Both the position numbers and the translations under genes were made by a program. Below the pieces are notes generated by a model. The model did not search any database and was not told the origin of the DNA. It saw nothing but the letters and a program-made list of their open reading frames with translations. Shown one piece after another: positions 16,057-25,295 of a DNA stretch of 64,000 nt. The stretch's first letter is position 1. Each line of letters opens with the position of its first letter. This stretch comes from Lachnospiraceae bacterium (lineage in GTDB: Bacteria > Bacillota > Clostridia > Lachnospirales > Lachnospiraceae): contig JALEIR010000036.1 of assembly GCA_022769665.1 (NCBI GenBank), positions 1 through 64,000 on the forward strand, read 5' to 3'.

Positions 16057-19014
16057 TTACTTTTGTTTATCATCATGATTTGATATCAGTGTTTTAAAGT
16101 TGTCGTATGATATGGCATATTTTTCGGCTCTTGTTTCCGACAGGTGGGGCAGGTAGGAGACAAGACTTCTGTAAAGAGCCTCTGCCTCAGGACGGCAATC
16201 CTGAATCAGGCTCGGCAAATCACTTGTACAAACAAGAACACCGAGGTCATGATCACTTAAATAAATCTCATAAAGCAGTCCCAGACGGTGATTGCGGTCA
16301 AAGTTATCAATGGTCTGAACGATAGGAAGAATCGTTGTGTCATCCAGTATCGTGGAACGCGACGCGTTGACAATGGAATACCATTGAGGCGTTGTATAGC
16401 TTTCACAGGGGAAATCCTTCAAAGCTGCATGTTCCCTTTGAATCAGTAAGCCCATAGTGCCTACGGGCACCTCCTTGTTCATGCTGAGAGAAATACTGCG
16501 GAACATAGGGTAGCACCAGAAATCCGTACAATAGGTACCTTCAATGGAAGATTTGTTCTCCTCCTTTGGCAGGAAAAGAAGGCAGGATTTTGTATGCTGA
16601 GCAAGGGCGGGTAATTCATTGCAGTGCATGGCAGGACGGCATCCTTCCGGCAAATTATTGGAAAGGGCAGGATAAGCCCACAGCTTATATGAGTTTTCAA
16701 TACCCGTACCCTCCAGTTCAATCGTCAGGCGTAGTGCATTCGGTGTCTCTATCGCCGGAATCTGCATGCTGAAATTTCCCAAAATATGCCTTCCATTTTC
16801 CGTAGTTGACGGAATTTGTGCGGATTTGGTATCAATGATAATGTTATCCTCGTCTGTAAGGTTGCATATCAGTTTACATTCCGATAGGCTTTCCCTGCAA
16901 AAATAACTAAGGGAAGCAACAAAAGAGAAGGTTTGACCGGATGTGACAATAAAACTGTCAAATTCAGCCTGAAGTACCGCACCGGAACAGAATTTACGCC
17001 AGTCTGATGCAGTGATTAATCCTTTATTTTCCATAAAAGCATTGAGTACTCCCACAAGCGCCGTACCCTGTCCGGAGAAATCCTGAATGTCAAGAATCTG
17101 AAAACCTGCAAGATAAGAGGAGCGAAGTGCTGCTTCAAGTTCATTCTTATAGCATGCAACAGCCAAAGCGCCGGAATTTACAAAAAAGTCATGAGCCTGC
17201 TTCAGCATACCTTTCGCATCAAGGCGTCTTCTGAATTCTATGAGGTTTCTGGGTTTTAATACACCTGTATATTTTTCAATTTCCGAAAAATCAGGGAAAG
17301 TCTCATATTGTCCGATTTCGTGATTGACAACAGGAATACTCGGTATCAATTCAGCCTGAGCCTCTGTCAGCTTGACACGTTTTACACCTGTTCCGTATTG
17401 TATCTCCACTGTACCGTCAGAAGAAATCTCAGCAGCTGCTGATTCATAGGAAGGTCTGATTGCTTCATCGTAGTTAAAGTATGTATCCGGAGCGGCTGTC
17501 TGTATATGCCCGAGAGGCTTATCGCACATAGCGTAGGAGCCGCGAATCTGTCTGTCCAATGTAAAGCGCACGCCGGAAAAGAAATCATCATTTGGCTGAA
17601 TATTCGGCACCCATTGGAAATTGTTAGAACCCTGAGTATACAGAATATGCGGACGAAAGGCCTTATATTTGCCAATCAGTTCATTCAGGGCAGAAGCATT
17701 ACCCCAAAGTTCATTTCCCATGGACATCATGCAGTAAGAGGGATGATTTGAAAAGCTCTCCAGCATACGGAAGCCTTCTGCCTCCAAAAAGTCCTGAGCT
17801 TCTTTATTGTAGCTCTCATCCTCGGGACCGTTGAAGGTGCCCCAGAAAGGTATTTCGGGCTGCATATAGATTCCGAGTAGATCTGCAGCAATAAATGCGG
17901 CTTCGGGAGGACAGCAGGTGTGAAAACGATAATGATTGATCCCAAAATTTTTGGAAATTTTCATTACATGTAACCAACACGAAACAGTCATTGGAGCATA
18001 TCCGGTCAAAGGGAAAATCATAGCCTCGTTTTTCCCGCGAAGAAAAGTTTTTCTTCCGTTTATGCAGAAGTTTGTACCATCCGAAGTAAAAGAGCGCATT
18101 CCTGTAAAAACGGAAGCGATATCACCTGCGATGACTTCGCTTTCGGTAAGGCATAAAGAAATATCCAACCTGTAGACATATGGTTCTTCTTCATCCCAAG
18201 CTTTTGCGGCTTCAGAAAGATTTAAACAAAAATCAAACTGGTTGTCTCCGGGATTTAAAATTACATCATAAGATTGTGATTCTTCTTTTATTGGCAAAGT
18301 GTCAACTAACTCTTCGAAAGAGGCATCAGAAGGTATATTATTGTCCGTTTTCGAATAGAAATCTTTCAAGTGGCAGAGTACAGGAAGTACTTGAAATCGT
18401 GCCGGGCTGGCAGAAGAGGACGCAAATTGAGCCGGAATATGTATGTGAATAGATTTATTCATAAAGTCGCCTGTTGTACGGATATTTCCGAGTTTAACCC
18501 CATCCCTGATTGTAAGGCTGATTTCGCCAAGAATTCCGTTCCAGTTTGTCTGTGTATCTGGAGAAGTAAGATGGCCGCCGGGTACCTTATAATCAGTATT
18601 GGATACCATAATTGTTACAGTCGGAGTCAAATTCTTAATGAATCCTGTCAAATTGTAGGAATGTTGTGCAATAAAGCTGTCAAAGCTGCCCGCAAATACA
18701 CCGTCAACCCATACATAGGAAATCCTGGTACGTTCCAATGTAAGTTCGAACTGCTTGCCGTCAATATCTGTCACATCGGAAAAAGGAAGGGTGATAGTCC
18801 TGCGATACCAACTGTAACCGGACATTTCGTAAGGGTCTGTGAGATAGCCGATCTCTGTTTTGGCGTGTGGTACACCTTTTTTTGCTTCGGAGACGGTAGT
18901 GGGAAGTTCAATCGTATCATTAAAATCTTGAAGCTCGTAATGGGAGACAAGTCCCTGCTTTTCGGTGTCAAATCTGAAATCCCATATACCTTGGAGTGAA
19001 ATCTGCATGCTCAT
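16057..19014 (-). CDS. GH2 glycoside hydrolase (beta-galactosidase/beta-mannosidase/beta-glucuronidase type)
   Basis: An intracellular glycosidase of about 985 residues. The N-terminal half has the GH2 sugar-binding jelly roll (LQGIWDFRFD, YSWYRRTITLP, VWVDGVFAGS) and the immunoglobulin-like domain. The TIM barrel carries RGKNEAMIFPLTG, NHYRFHTCCPPEAA, acid/base Glu435 in MGNELWG and nucleophile Glu566 in VNHEIGQYE. The two glutamates are 131 residues apart, against 76 in E. coli LacZ, so the barrel has an insertion (about residues 460-555). The frame opens at 19089, but AAAGGG 10 nt upstream of the ATG at 19014 fixes the start at MSMQISLQ. It is alone on this strand, without a transporter or regulator next to it. 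The sugar specificity is not assigned. Confidence 0.83.
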   Translation of the reverse strand: MSMQISLQGIWDFRFDTEKQGLVSHYELQDFNDTIELPTTVSEAKKGVPHAKTEIGYLTDPYEMSGYSWYRRTITLPFSDVTDIDGKQFELTLERTRISYVWVDGVFAGSFDSFIAQHSYNLTGFIKNLTPTVTIMVSNTDYKVPGGHLTSPDTQTNWNGILGEISLTIRDGVKLGNIRTTGDFMNKSIHIHIPAQFASSSASPARFQVLPVLCHLKDFYSKTDNNIPSDASFEELVDTLPIKEESQSYDVILNPGDNQFDFCLNLSEAAKAWDEEEPYVYRLDISLCLTESEVIAGDIASVFTGMRSFTSDGTNFCINGRKTFLRGKNEAMIFPLTGYAPMTVSCWLHVMKISKNFGINHYRFHTCCPPEAAFIAADLLGIYMQPEIPFWGTFNGPEDESYNKEAQDFLEAEGFRMLESFSNHPSYCMMSMGNELWGNASALNELIGKYKAFRPHILYTQGSNNFQWVPNIQPNDDFFSGVRFTLDRQIRGSYAMCDKPLGHIQTAAPDTYFNYDEAIRPSYESAAAEISSDGTVEIQYGTGVKRVKLTEAQAELIPSIPVVNHEIGQYETFPDFSEIEKYTGVLKPRNLIEFRRRLDAKGMLKQAHDFFVNSGALAVACYKNELEAALRSSYLAGFQILDIQDFSGQGTALVGVLNAFMENKGLITASDWRKFCSGAVLQAEFDSFIVTSGQTFSFVASLSYFCRESLSECKLICNLTDEDNIIIDTKSAQIPSTTENGRHILGNFSMQIPAIETPNALRLTIELEGTGIENSYKLWAYPALSNNLPEGCRPAMHCNELPALAQHTKSCLLFLPKEENKSSIEGTYCTDFWCYPMFRSISLSMNKEVPVGTMGLLIQREHAALKDFPCESYTTPQWYSIVNASRSTILDDTTILPIVQTIDNFDRNHRLGLLYEIYLSDHDLGVLVCTSDLPSLIQDCRPEAEALYRSLVSYLPHLSETRAEKYAISYDNFKTLISNHDDKQK

Positions 19015-19241
19015 TGTTTTGTATCCCTTTCCATGATATAAACTAATTAAACAATTATAACAAAAAAAGTTTTGTTTTACCACTGCCAAACGGGATTTCG
19101 CACAATTCCTGTTTTTTTGTAAAAACCTCTGGATTTTTTACTGCAAATGTGAGAGAATGTGTAGGAACATGAGCAAATCGAGGAGGTCGTTCGGTTGATT
19201 CGGCCGTACTTGATATGTACATAATTGAAAGGAGATTTCAC

Positions 19242-19934
19242 ATGATTTATTCAAAGGAAGTTGAAGAAATGTGCACAGTCGCTCAGGGTGTGCATCATGG
19301 ATGTGCGCCTATCCCCGAAGAAGCAAAGTGGGTACAGGCAAAAAAAGTAGAAGATATTTCCGGTCTGACACACGGTGTAGGCTGGTGTGCTCCTCAGCAG
19401 GGCGCATGTAAGCTGACCTTGAATGTAAAGGAAGGCATTATCCAGGAAGCACTCGTTGAGACTATCGGATGCTCCGGTATGACTCATTCCGCAGCTATGG
19501 CGGCAGAGATTCTTCCCGGACTGACTGTTATGGAAGCACTGAATACAGACCTTGTTTGTGATGCTATCAACACCGCTATGAGAGAGCTGTTCCTCCAGAT
19601 TGTTTACGGACGTACCCAGAGCGCATTCTCTGAGGAAGGTCTGCCCGTGGGCGCAGGTCTGGAAGACCTCGGTAAAGGCTTGAGAAGCCAGGTTGGTACT
19701 ATGTACGGTACTCTCAAGAAGGGTCCCCGTTATCTGGAAATGGCAGAAGGTTATGTAACCGGTATTGCTCTGGACAAGGATGACCAGATTATCGGATATC
19801 AGTTTGTAAATCTTGGTAAGATGACCGACTTCATCAAGAAGGGCGACGATCCTACAACCGCTTACGAAAAGTCCAAGGGTCAGTACGGACGTGTAGATGA
19901 TGCGGTTAAGATTATCGATCCCAGAAAAGAGTAA
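19242..19934 (+). CDS. NifU-like iron-sulfur scaffold-related protein, partner of the GGGtGRT protein
   Basis: The protein contains a NifU/IscU-like core with cysteines in GWCAPQQGACKL and ETIGCSGMTHSA, followed by PGLTVMEALNTDLVCDAI. This arrangement is seen in a Clostridia family annotated as iron-sulfur scaffold-like and found next to the GGGtGRT gene. The C-terminal third (residues 150-230) is not part of classic IscU. The start at 19242 follows AAAGGAG by 7 nt, although the frame is open from 19215. Codon use is that of a highly expressed gene (CGT, GGT, TAC, AAG). The biochemical role is unknown; Fe-S handling is inferred from the fold. Confidence 0.75.
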   Translation: MIYSKEVEEMCTVAQGVHHGCAPIPEEAKWVQAKKVEDISGLTHGVGWCAPQQGACKLTLNVKEGIIQEALVETIGCSGMTHSAAMAAEILPGLTVMEALNTDLVCDAINTAMRELFLQIVYGRTQSAFSEEGLPVGAGLEDLGKGLRSQVGTMYGTLKKGPRYLEMAEGYVTGIALDKDDQIIGYQFVNLGKMTDFIKKGDDPTTAYEKSKGQYGRVDDAVKIIDPRKE

Positions 19935-19962
19935 TTAGAAAGATAAAGGAGGACAGGAAAAA

Positions 19963-20973
19963 ATGGCTTTATTTGAATCATATGAAAGACGTATTGATAA
20001 AATAACATCTGTACTGAACAGCTACGGTATCTCCTCTATCGAAGAAGCTGAGAAGATTACCAAGGACGCAGGACTTGATGTATATGAGCAGGTAAAAAAG
20101 ATTCAGCCTATCTGCTTTGAAAATGCATGCTGGGCATACACTGTAGGCGCTGCTATCGCAATCAAGAAGGGCTGCCGTAAGGCTTCCGAGGCTGCAGCAG
20201 CAATCGGAGAGGGACTTCAGGCATTCTGTATTCCCGGTTCCGTAGCAGACACCCGTAAGGTTGGTCTGGGTCACGGAAACCTTGGCAAAATGCTTCTGGA
20301 AGAAGATACCGACTGCTTCTGCTTCCTGGCAGGACATGAATCCTTTGCAGCAGCAGAGGGTGCTATCGGTATTGCAGAGAAGGCAAACAAGGTTCGTCAG
20401 AAGCCTCTGCGCGTTATCCTGAACGGTCTCGGAAAGGATGCAGCAAAGATTATTTCCCGTATCAACGGCTTTACCTTTGTAGAAACCGAGTACGATCCTT
20501 ATACCAATACCGTTAAGGAAATTGAGAGAATTGCTTATTCTGACGGTCTTCGTTCAAAGGTTAACTGCTACGGTGCGAACAGTGTTCCCGAAGGTGTTGC
20601 AATTATGTGGAAGGAGAATGTAGACGTATCCATTACCGGTAACTCTACCAACCCTACCAGATTCCAGCATCCTGTAGCAGGTACTTACAAGAAGGAGAGA
20701 ATCGAAGCAGGAAAGAAGTACTTCTCCGTTGCATCCGGCGGCGGCACCGGACGTACACTGCATCCCGATAACATGGCTGCAGGTCCTGCTTCCTACGGAT
20801 TTACCGATACACTGGGACGTATGCATTCCGATGCGCAGTTCGCAGGTTCTTCCTCCGTTCCCGCTCACGTTGAGATGATGGGACTCATCGGTATGGGTAA
20901 TAACCCGATGGTTGGCGCAACCGTTGCTGTAGCCGTTTCCATCGAAGAAGCTGCAAAGGCAGGAAAGTTCTAA
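19963..20973 (+). CDS. GGGtGRT family protein of unknown function
   Basis: A 336-residue protein recognised by its name-giving motif SGGGTGRTLHPDNM near residue 263, followed by GRMHSDAQFAGSSSVPAH and GMGNNPMVGATVAV. It has several cysteines (ICFENACW, KKGCRKAS, DCFCF), no signal peptide and no transmembrane segment. The strong AAAGGAGG site and codon bias (CGT arginine, GGT glycine) suggest very high expression. It is linked to the NifU-like gene 28 nt upstream and ends at a good terminator, so the two form a closed bicistron. The function has not been established for the family as far as I know; metal, sulfur or redox chemistry is a guess from the partner. Confidence 0.8.
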   Translation: MALFESYERRIDKITSVLNSYGISSIEEAEKITKDAGLDVYEQVKKIQPICFENACWAYTVGAAIAIKKGCRKASEAAAAIGEGLQAFCIPGSVADTRKVGLGHGNLGKMLLEEDTDCFCFLAGHESFAAAEGAIGIAEKANKVRQKPLRVILNGLGKDAAKIISRINGFTFVETEYDPYTNTVKEIERIAYSDGLRSKVNCYGANSVPEGVAIMWKENVDVSITGNSTNPTRFQHPVAGTYKKERIEAGKKYFSVASGGGTGRTLHPDNMAAGPASYGFTDTLGRMHSDAQFAGSSSVPAHVEMMGLIGMGNNPMVGATVAVAVSIEEAAKAGKF

Positions 20974-20990
20974 ACAATAAAATTATTTTA

Positions 20991-21025
20991 AGGGCAAACC
21001 GTGTACTACGGTTTGTCCTTTTTTT
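20991..21025 (+). terminator. Intrinsic terminator of the GGGtGRT bicistron
   Basis: A 12-bp stem (AGGGCAAACCGT against ACGGTTTGTCCT, one G-U) with a 5-nt loop is followed by seven T. Confidence 0.88.
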
Positions 21026-21116
21026 GAAGTGTCATAGTTTGCAAATATACAGCAGGAAAAGAAGGAAGACAGTTTTGCAATCGGTTATGGTAAGATTTTA
21101 GAAGAAAACGAATAGC

Positions 21117-21145
21117 TTGCTTTTCCTGTTCCTGTATGCTATCAT
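21117..21145 (+). promoter_or_regulatory. Candidate sigma-A promoter for the DUF4190 gene
   Basis: TTGCTT (21117-21122), a 17-nt spacer and TATCAT (21140-21145), 63 nt upstream of the start codon. Confidence 0.45.
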
Positions 21146-21208
21146 CAATTTGATAATCAAATATATTTTCAAAAGAAAATATTGATAATTTAGAATAAAG
21201 AGGAGAAT

Positions 21209-21640
21209 ATGATGGACGGACAAAATTTTGACAACGGACAAAACAACCAGCAGAGCAGTCAATCTGAACATTATCAGGATTATACTGCCAATGTACAGTA
21301 TCAGGCACCCCCTGAACAGGATGCGCCAAAAAGCACAAACGGTTGCCAGATTGCATCACTTGTTCTTGGCATTCTCGGTATTCCGGGATGTTGCTGTTAC
21401 GGCATTGTAGGATTTATCTTAGGATTAATCGGTCTCATTCTTGCAATTGTCGGAAACAAAAAGAATAAAGGTTCAGGAGTGGGTATCGCAGGACTCATAT
21501 GTTCTATCATCGCTTTGATTCTCGGCGTAATCGGAACTGTATATTATGCGATGATTCTTGTGGGAATGGCTGGTTCAGGACCTTTTGCGGAATTGATGTA
21601 TGAGATGGGATATTCTGATTATTTCAACAGTTTTTATTAA
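21209..21640 (+). CDS. DUF4190-type small membrane protein
   Basis: A Gln/Asn-rich hydrophilic N-terminus (residues 1-45, with repeated DNGQNNQQ-like segments) precedes two hydrophobic helices rich in glycine (about 50-80 and 90-122: ASLVLGILGIPGCCCYGIVG, GLICSIIALILGVIGTVYY) joined by a KNKKNKGSG basic loop. This is the DUF4190 layout. AGGAGA lies before two adjacent ATG codons (21209 and 21212). The role is unknown; such proteins sit in the cytoplasmic membrane and are often next to DUF2752 genes, as here. Confidence 0.75.
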   Translation: MMDGQNFDNGQNNQQSSQSEHYQDYTANVQYQAPPEQDAPKSTNGCQIASLVLGILGIPGCCCYGIVGFILGLIGLILAIVGNKKNKGSGVGIAGLICSIIALILGVIGTVYYAMILVGMAGSGPFAELMYEMGYSDYFNSFY

Positions 21641-21655
21641 ATCGAAATCAATGAA

Positions 21656-22069
21656 ATGAAAAGAAAATTAAGCCCGGAAGATGAATTATTTTATATCGGA
21701 TTGGCAGTATTTCCGTTAGGTATAGCAGCTCTATGGCTATATCGGAGACTGATAAACTTTATGCCTTCCATACCTTGTTTTTTCAACACTTTTTTCGGAA
21801 TGTATTGTCCGGGATGCGGCGGTACAAGGGCTATATCGGCATTATTTCATGGGAAAATATTATTATCGATATGGTATCATCCGTTGGTTCCGTATTCTGC
21901 ATTGGTTTATCTTGGCTTTATGCTGACAAATGGGATACATAAACTGGGAATAAAAAAAATGAAGGGTTGGAAATTTCATATGTGGTATATTTGGACAGCA
22001 TTGGGAATTATTATTGTCAATTTTATTGTCAAAAATATTTTAAGGTTAGGTTTTGGAATCCTGATGTAA
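21656..22069 (+). CDS. DUF2752 membrane protein
   Basis: A 137-residue membrane protein with the DUF2752 signature CPGCGGTRAISALFHGK between two hydrophobic segments, and one further helix at the C-terminus. No Shine-Dalgarno sequence is visible before the ATG, which lies 15 nt after the DUF4190 stop, so translation probably depends on read-on ribosomes. The function is unknown. The paired cysteines resemble a metal-binding or redox knuckle, but this is only a resemblance. Confidence 0.75.
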   Translation: MKRKLSPEDELFYIGLAVFPLGIAALWLYRRLINFMPSIPCFFNTFFGMYCPGCGGTRAISALFHGKILLSIWYHPLVPYSALVYLGFMLTNGIHKLGIKKMKGWKFHMWYIWTALGIIIVNFIVKNILRLGFGILM

Positions 22070-22072
22070 TGA

Positions 22073-22119
22073 AAATGACCTTCAATCGTTAGATAATAAC
22101 AAACGGTTGAAGGTCATTT
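22073..22119. terminator. Bidirectional terminator between convergent genes
   Basis: An 18-bp stem (22073-22090 against 22102-22119, one G-U) has A residues on one side and T on the other. It serves both the DUF2752 gene and the convergent lipoprotein gene. Confidence 0.8.
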
Positions 22120-22120
22120 C

Positions 22121-22594
22121 TTAATCTTCCGAAGTCAGGTCAACATCCTCGGGCGTTTCGCCATGTAAAAATGATATGATAATTTGTATTCTTTTATAGG
22201 CTCTGTTGTAATTGCCTTGTGCATATTCTGCTGTATTTTCATTGTAGGAGCCGTTGCCGTATGCATCATGGAAGCTTTTGACAGCCGTAGTCATATAATC
22301 ACCGGCTTCCCTTGCAGTATCTTCAAGATAATCAAATTCTTCAGGAAAATCAAGTTTTGCAAAGGAGCGGAAGACTAAATCCAGTTCATCCAGATATTCA
22401 AGAAGCTCAGTAACAGCGGCATCAGCATCAGAAGAGGCGTCAATACTGTTGATTGCTGTGTCAATTTCTGAAATTTTCATACAAAAATCATCTATATCCT
22501 TTTGAAATCGGGCCATTTCAGGATCCTCACCGCATGCTGTTAACATAATACATAGTAAGACAGCTGCAATGAGCTTATAAATCTTCCTTTTCAA
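22121..22594 (-). CDS. Small lipoprotein of unknown function (TTG start)
   Basis: A signal peptide with lipobox LTACG is followed by about 130 mostly helical, acidic residues (DIDDFCMKISEIDTAINSID, EYLDELDLVF, AQGNYNRAYKRIQIIISFL). The frame is open from 22609, but the first codon there overlaps GGAGGGG (22600-22606). That sequence is a good ribosome binding site for the TTG at 22594, giving LKRKIYKLIAAVLLC with a proper basic n-region. The function is unknown; it is probably surface-anchored. Confidence 0.7.
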   Translation of the reverse strand: MKRKIYKLIAAVLLCIMLTACGEDPEMARFQKDIDDFCMKISEIDTAINSIDASSDADAAVTELLEYLDELDLVFRSFAKLDFPEEFDYLEDTAREAGDYMTTAVKSFHDAYGNGSYNENTAEYAQGNYNRAYKRIQIIISFLHGETPEDVDLTSED

Positions 22595-22772
22595 CTTAAA
22601 CCCCTCCAAATGAAAAATCTCTTTGAAAAACAGTTAATAAAAGATACCGTATTTATTTAATTTATCATATTTTGTATTTTTAGGCAATAGAAAAAGGTTA
22701 AATCCTCCCCTTTACGACCAAATCCGGTATGTGGTATTATTTAAGTTAAGTTTTTTCAAAAGAGAGGGTATT

Positions 22773-25295
22773 ATGACTAGAGAAGAATTTCAAAACATTA
22801 CAAAATCTTATATATATTTGGACGGAGCAACAGGTTCGAATCTGGTGAAGGCAGGTATGCCATCCGGAATATGTCCGGAACAATGGATACTTGAGAACAG
22901 AAACGTCATGCTTGATTTGCAAAAGCAATACGTAATGGCAGGGACAGATATTTTATATGCACCTACCTTTACCGCAAACCGAATCAAGCTTGCTGAATAT
23001 GGACTTTCGGATAAACTGGTTTCCATGACCCGTGAACTTGTTGCAATATCGAGAGAAGCAGCTGCCTCGGCTGAAAGACCTGTGTACGTGGCGGGTGACC
23101 TGACCATGACAGGAGAACAGCTCAAACCCATGGGCAGAATGGAACCGGAAGAACTGATTGATATTTACAAAGAACAAATCATTGCACTGAAAGATGCCGG
23201 TGTGGATTTATTGGTTGTGGAAACTATGATGAGTTTGGGTGAAGCAAGGGCTGCCTTGATTGCGGCGAAAGAAGTCTGCGAACTTCCTGTCATGGTTACT
23301 ATGACTTTTGAACCGGACGGAAGGACCCTTTACGGAACAGATGCGGTAACTGCGGCAGTTGTTTTAGAGAGTCTGGGAGCCTGTGCCATTGGTGTTAACT
23401 GTTCAACCGGTCCGGCTCATATGAAGAACATAGTAAAAGAAATGGCCGAGGTAACGAAATCTGTACCCATTATTGCGAAACCCAATGCAGGACTTCCTTT
23501 TTTGGATGAGCAGGGTAGAACATGTTATAGCATGGACGCCGTGGAATTTGCAAAAGAAATGAAGGTATTGACGGAAGCAGGTGCTACTGTCCTGGGCGGA
23601 TGCTGCGGAACAACACCGGAATTTATCAAAGAGTTGAAAAAATCCTTCGGAAGAGAGATTACATGCCATATCAATCGAAGACAACCTGGCATCAGGTACC
23701 TGACATCCGAAAGAAAAACCGTAAGCTTTGGGCTGGACGGCAATTTTATGATTGTCGGTGAAAGAATCAATCCGACAGGTAAAAAGCTGTTGCAGACGCA
23801 ACTGCGGGAAGGCTGTATGGACAAGGTATTGCAGTTTGCAGAGGAGCAGGAACAGGGCGGAGCAGATATTTTGGATGTGAACATGGGAATGAGCGGCATA
23901 GACGAAAAAGAAATGATGCTCAGAGCGATTGAAGAAATCAGTAGTGTCACCAGCCTGCCTCTGTCGCTGGATTCCAGTCATGTGGATGTGTTGGAGGCAG
24001 CTTTGCGGAATTATCCGGGAAGAGCGTTGATAAACTCTGTTTCTCTGGAAAAAGAAAAATTTGAAAAGCTGATGCCCATCGCTAAAAAGTATGGAGCTAT
24101 GTTTATTTTGTTACCTCTTTCCGACAAGGGACTTCCGGAGAATATGGAAGAAAAGACTCAAATTATTGATACTATTTTGGAACGAGCTTATGCCCTCGGT
24201 ATGGAAAAAGAAGATATCATTGTAGACGGACTAGTTGCAACAATAGGCGCCAATAAAAAGGCAGCATTGGAAACGCTGGAGACAATTTCATACTGCAAGA
24301 AAAATGGACTTGCCACAATCTGCGGATTGTCAAACATCTCTTTCGGTATGCCTGAGAGAAGCTATGTGAACGCTTCCTTTTTGACAATGGCAATCCGTGA
24401 AGGCCTGACAATGGCAATCGCAAATCCTTCTCAAGAACTTCTTGTGAGCTGTGCTTTCGCTACGGATATGCTTTTGGCGAAGGAGGAATCCGATATCCGA
24501 TACATTGAATATGTGAATACCGTTGCAGAAAATCGGGCAAAAAGGGAAGCGGAGATGAAGCATAAACCTTCTGAACCGGTAATGCCCGAAAAGCAATGTG
24601 GAGAAAGTGACAAGATAGTGAACGAATCCCCAAAAGAGGTTGCGTCAGAAATAAAGAGTGAATTGCAGAAAGCTTTGAAAAGTGCAGTCATGAAGGGGAA
24701 CCGAAACGGAATAGCCGCTCTGACAAAGAATGCACTCGCCGAGGGTGAGGACCCTGCAAAACTTTTAAATGATGTATTACTTCCTGCTATCAATGAAGTT
24801 GGTGAACTGTTTGACAAGGGAAAGTATTTCCTCCCTCAGCTTATCGGAAGCGCAGAAGCAATGAAGAATTCCATAGAAATATTGGAACCTCTGCTTCTAA
24901 AGGAGAGCGATTCTTCGGATATGCCTGTTGTTGTCATAGCAACAGTGGAGGGAGATATCCATGATATCGGGAAAAATCTGGTAGCATTAATGCTTAAAAA
25001 CTACGGTTTTCGGGTGATTGATCTGGGAAAAGATGTGCCGAAAGAAAAAATCATTCAAGCTGCAATAGAGAATCATGCACAGATAATAGCACTTTCTGCA
25101 TTGATGACAACTACCATGCAGAGAATGCGTGAAGTTGTAATTTATGCACATGAGCAGAATGTACAGGCAAAAATTATGATCGGAGGAGCCGTCATAACGA
25201 AAGAGTATGCGGACGAAATTGGCGCGGACGGTTATTCCGGGGATGCTGCAGAGGCAGTAAAAGTAGCAAAGCGATTGATAAAGGAGGAAGCATAA
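22773..25295 (+). CDS. metH: Cobalamin-dependent methionine synthase, short form without activation domain
   Basis: Transfers the methyl group of 5-methyltetrahydrofolate to homocysteine via cobalamin. Domains: homocysteine S-methyltransferase (about 1-300) with zinc-ligand cysteines in GVNCSTGP and GGCCGT (Cys277, Cys278); pterin-binding TIM barrel (about 320-575, GERINPTGKK, ADILDVNMG); a charged linker (about 585-630); the helical cap and B12-binding Rossmann domain (about 640-841) with the His ligand in DIHDIGKN (His730). The E. coli-type reactivation domain is absent, as in many Clostridia. The ATG at 22773 follows AGAGAGGG. The stop is immediately followed by the ATG of ilvB with no gap. 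Confidence 0.9.
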   Translation: MTREEFQNITKSYIYLDGATGSNLVKAGMPSGICPEQWILENRNVMLDLQKQYVMAGTDILYAPTFTANRIKLAEYGLSDKLVSMTRELVAISREAAASAERPVYVAGDLTMTGEQLKPMGRMEPEELIDIYKEQIIALKDAGVDLLVVETMMSLGEARAALIAAKEVCELPVMVTMTFEPDGRTLYGTDAVTAAVVLESLGACAIGVNCSTGPAHMKNIVKEMAEVTKSVPIIAKPNAGLPFLDEQGRTCYSMDAVEFAKEMKVLTEAGATVLGGCCGTTPEFIKELKKSFGREITCHINRRQPGIRYLTSERKTVSFGLDGNFMIVGERINPTGKKLLQTQLREGCMDKVLQFAEEQEQGGADILDVNMGMSGIDEKEMMLRAIEEISSVTSLPLSLDSSHVDVLEAALRNYPGRALINSVSLEKEKFEKLMPIAKKYGAMFILLPLSDKGLPENMEEKTQIIDTILERAYALGMEKEDIIVDGLVATIGANKKAALETLETISYCKKNGLATICGLSNISFGMPERSYVNASFLTMAIREGLTMAIANPSQELLVSCAFATDMLLAKEESDIRYIEYVNTVAENRAKREAEMKHKPSEPVMPEKQCGESDKIVNESPKEVASEIKSELQKALKSAVMKGNRNGIAALTKNALAEGEDPAKLLNDVLLPAINEVGELFDKGKYFLPQLIGSAEAMKNSIEILEPLLLKESDSSDMPVVVIATVEGDIHDIGKNLVALMLKNYGFRVIDLGKDVPKEKIIQAAIENHAQIIALSALMTTTMQRMREVVIYAHEQNVQAKIMIGGAVITKEYADEIGADGYSGDAAEAVKVAKRLIKEEA

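Noticed and set aside
18370-18999. A 209-codon open frame on the plus strand inside the GH2 gene
   Set aside because: It lies wholly antisense to a clear GH2 enzyme, has no recognisable motif and no ribosome site; it is a shadow of the GH2 codon pattern.
22595-22772. Possible riboswitch or T-box before metH-ilv
   Set aside because: I looked for SAM, cobalamin and T-box conserved cores (for example the T-box TGGNACCGCG) and saw none. An Rfam covariance search would be decisive.
23403-23981. A 192-codon minus-strand frame under metH
   Set aside because: Antisense to the zinc and pterin domains of MetH, without start signal or family motif.
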